DNA of 7,209 nt from Woeseiaceae bacterium (GTDB lineage: Bacteria; Pseudomonadota; Gammaproteobacteria; Steroidobacterales; Woeseiaceae): NCBI GenBank assembly GCA_013138675.1, contig WTCH01000383.1:1-7209 (forward strand). Reading direction: 5' to 3'. Of the stretch, positions 6,570-7,209 are shown in pieces. A model generated the notes under the pieces. It did not search any database, was not told the origin of the DNA, and was given only the letters and a program-made list of their open reading frames with translations. The position numbers and the translations under genes are program-made. Numbering within the stretch: position 1 is the first letter of the stretch; each line of letters begins with the position of its first letter.

Positions 6570-7040
6570 ATGCAAATATTCAAATGGGGTAAAGTTCTAG
6601 CCGTTGCTGCGGCACTCACGATGTTCGCAGTTCCGGCATCAGCACAGGACGACGAAGGTCCGATCACGCAGGGTGAGGATGCGAAATACGTGAGCGTTAC
6701 TCATGTCAAATACAGTCCCGGCAAGCGCGAACGTGCAATGGAAATCATTGCGGAGCATTTCGTGAAAGCCAGCGAGGCGGCCGGTACACCGGGTCCACTC
6801 GGGGTTATTCACTTCCAGACTGGCGAGTGGGATGCCCTCGTCGTATGGCGACTGGAAGGTGGCATGGCCGATCTTGAGTGGTATCGCTCTGAGAACGATA
6901 TCAAATGGTTCGCAGCGCTTGCCGAACAGGAAGGTGGTGAAGAAGCAGCCGGTGCGTTACTGGCTGAATACCAGGGTCTGATAGATAAAGCCGAGACGGA
7001 CGTCGGCCATTACCATGCTACAGAGGAAGACGAAGAGTAA
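6570..7040 (+). CDS. small secreted (periplasmic) protein, unknown function, possible dimeric alpha-beta-barrel fold
   Basis: This 156-residue protein begins with a Sec signal peptide: basic FKWGK, hydrophobic core VLAVAAALTMFAV and an ASA cleavage motif, with cleavage predicted after A25. The mature chain, about 131 residues, is acidic and ends TEEDEE. The predicted pattern is strand (KYVSVTHVKYSPG), helix (KRERAMEIIAEHFVKASEAA), strands (PLGVIHFQTG, WDALVVWRLEG), then helices (ADLEWYRSENDIKWFAALAE onward). That beta-alpha-beta-beta-alpha arrangement resembles ferredoxin-like alpha/beta-barrel (ABM/Dabb) proteins. The fold is my inference, without a family match. No cysteines occur in the mature chain, so neither disulfide nor haem-c attachment is possible. 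GGGGG (6558-6562) lies 7 bases before the start. The gene is followed by a strong terminator, so it is either a single transcription unit or the end of the upstream operon. Confidence 0.85.
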   Translation: MQIFKWGKVLAVAAALTMFAVPASAQDDEGPITQGEDAKYVSVTHVKYSPGKRERAMEIIAEHFVKASEAAGTPGPLGVIHFQTGEWDALVVWRLEGGMADLEWYRSENDIKWFAALAEQEGGEEAAGALLAEYQGLIDKAETDVGHYHATEEDEE

Positions 7041-7062
7041 GACGACTGAAAATGTTTGCGGG

Positions 7063-7088
7063 AAAGGGCAGCTTCGGCTGCCCTTTTT
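7063..7088 (+). terminator. strong intrinsic terminator, probably shared by convergent genes
   Basis: GGGCAGC (7066-7072), TTCG loop (7073-7076) and GCTGCCC (7077-7083) form a perfect 7-bp GC-rich stem. It is extended by three A-T pairs (AAA 7063-7065, TTT 7084-7086) and ends in five Ts (7084-7088). The stable UUCG-type loop and T-run fit a Rho-independent terminator 22 bases past the secreted-protein stop. On the minus strand the same stem is followed by only TTT, so it may act more weakly for the facing gene. The T-run overlaps that gene's stop codon. Confidence 0.93.
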
Positions 7089-7209
7089 AGTAGGGCTTGT
7101 AGGGTCTCTTGAAATGTAAAAACAGGCCAATCAGTAGCAGCGACAACGATACCCACATAGAAATACGCCAGTAACTCGTTGCGGGCTGAACGATTCTGAA
7201 AGACTCCAC
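7087..7209 (-). CDS. C-terminal end of a membrane protein (5' end outside window)
   Basis: On the minus strand an open frame enters from the right edge and runs 40 codons to TAA (7089-7087). The residues start VESFRIVQPATSYWRISMW, pass through a hydrophobic membrane segment (about residues 16-33, ISMWVSLSLLLIGLFLHF) and end in a basic/aromatic tail KRPYKPY. A tail like this after a final helix fits the positive-inside rule, so the C-terminus is probably cytoplasmic. The protein family is not recognisable from this fragment. The edge codon is GTG, but it cannot be judged as a start. The convergent arrangement around the hairpin terminator supports a real gene. Confidence 0.7.
   Translation of the reverse strand: MESFRIVQPATSYWRISMWVSLSLLLIGLFLHFKRPYKPY

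Overview
The window looks like chromosomal DNA of a moderately GC-rich Gram-negative proteobacterium, probably a free-living gammaproteobacterium. The evidence is a Tat-exported molybdenum hydroxylase, a lipobox lipoprotein, a Sec-secreted protein, and a membrane GGDEF-EAL receptor with HAMP. The phylum call is an inference from gene families. No tRNA, rRNA, CRISPR array or insertion sequence was seen.

Layout. Bases 1-96 hold the last 31 codons of a plus-strand gene. Its stop interlocks with the stop of a convergent small membrane-protein gene (93-323, minus). A short gap (324-437) carries inverted TTCATC/GATGAA motifs. A two-gene operon on the plus strand follows. It encodes an IorA-like [2Fe-2S] small subunit (438-908) and an IorB-like molybdopterin large subunit (905-3133), overlapping at GTGA. 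The large-subunit gene carries an in-frame TAG at codon 36, immediately after its Tat signal peptide. The remaining 706 codons are open and keep the expected cofactor and active-site motifs. A perfect 9-bp stem-loop straddles its stop codon.

After a 147-bp gap comes a second operon. It encodes a TrpX/ABC_sub_bind-like lipoprotein (3281-4270) and a two-TM HAMP-GGDEF-EAL protein (4267-6495), overlapping at ATGA. No ABC permease or ATPase is present, so this looks like a binding-protein-plus-receptor module for cyclic-di-GMP control, similar in logic to NspS/MbaA. A separate small secreted protein of unknown function (6570-7040) ends at a strong hairpin terminator. That terminator overlaps the stop of a convergent minus-strand membrane-protein gene which runs off the right edge (7087-7209).

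The most notable point is the amber codon in the molybdenum hydroxylase large subunit. Taken literally, the exported enzyme cannot be made without readthrough. Reinitiation downstream would give a product lacking the Tat signal. A recent nonsense mutation or a base-call error is the simplest explanation. The second point is the lipoprotein/GGDEF-EAL pair, whose ligand is unknown.
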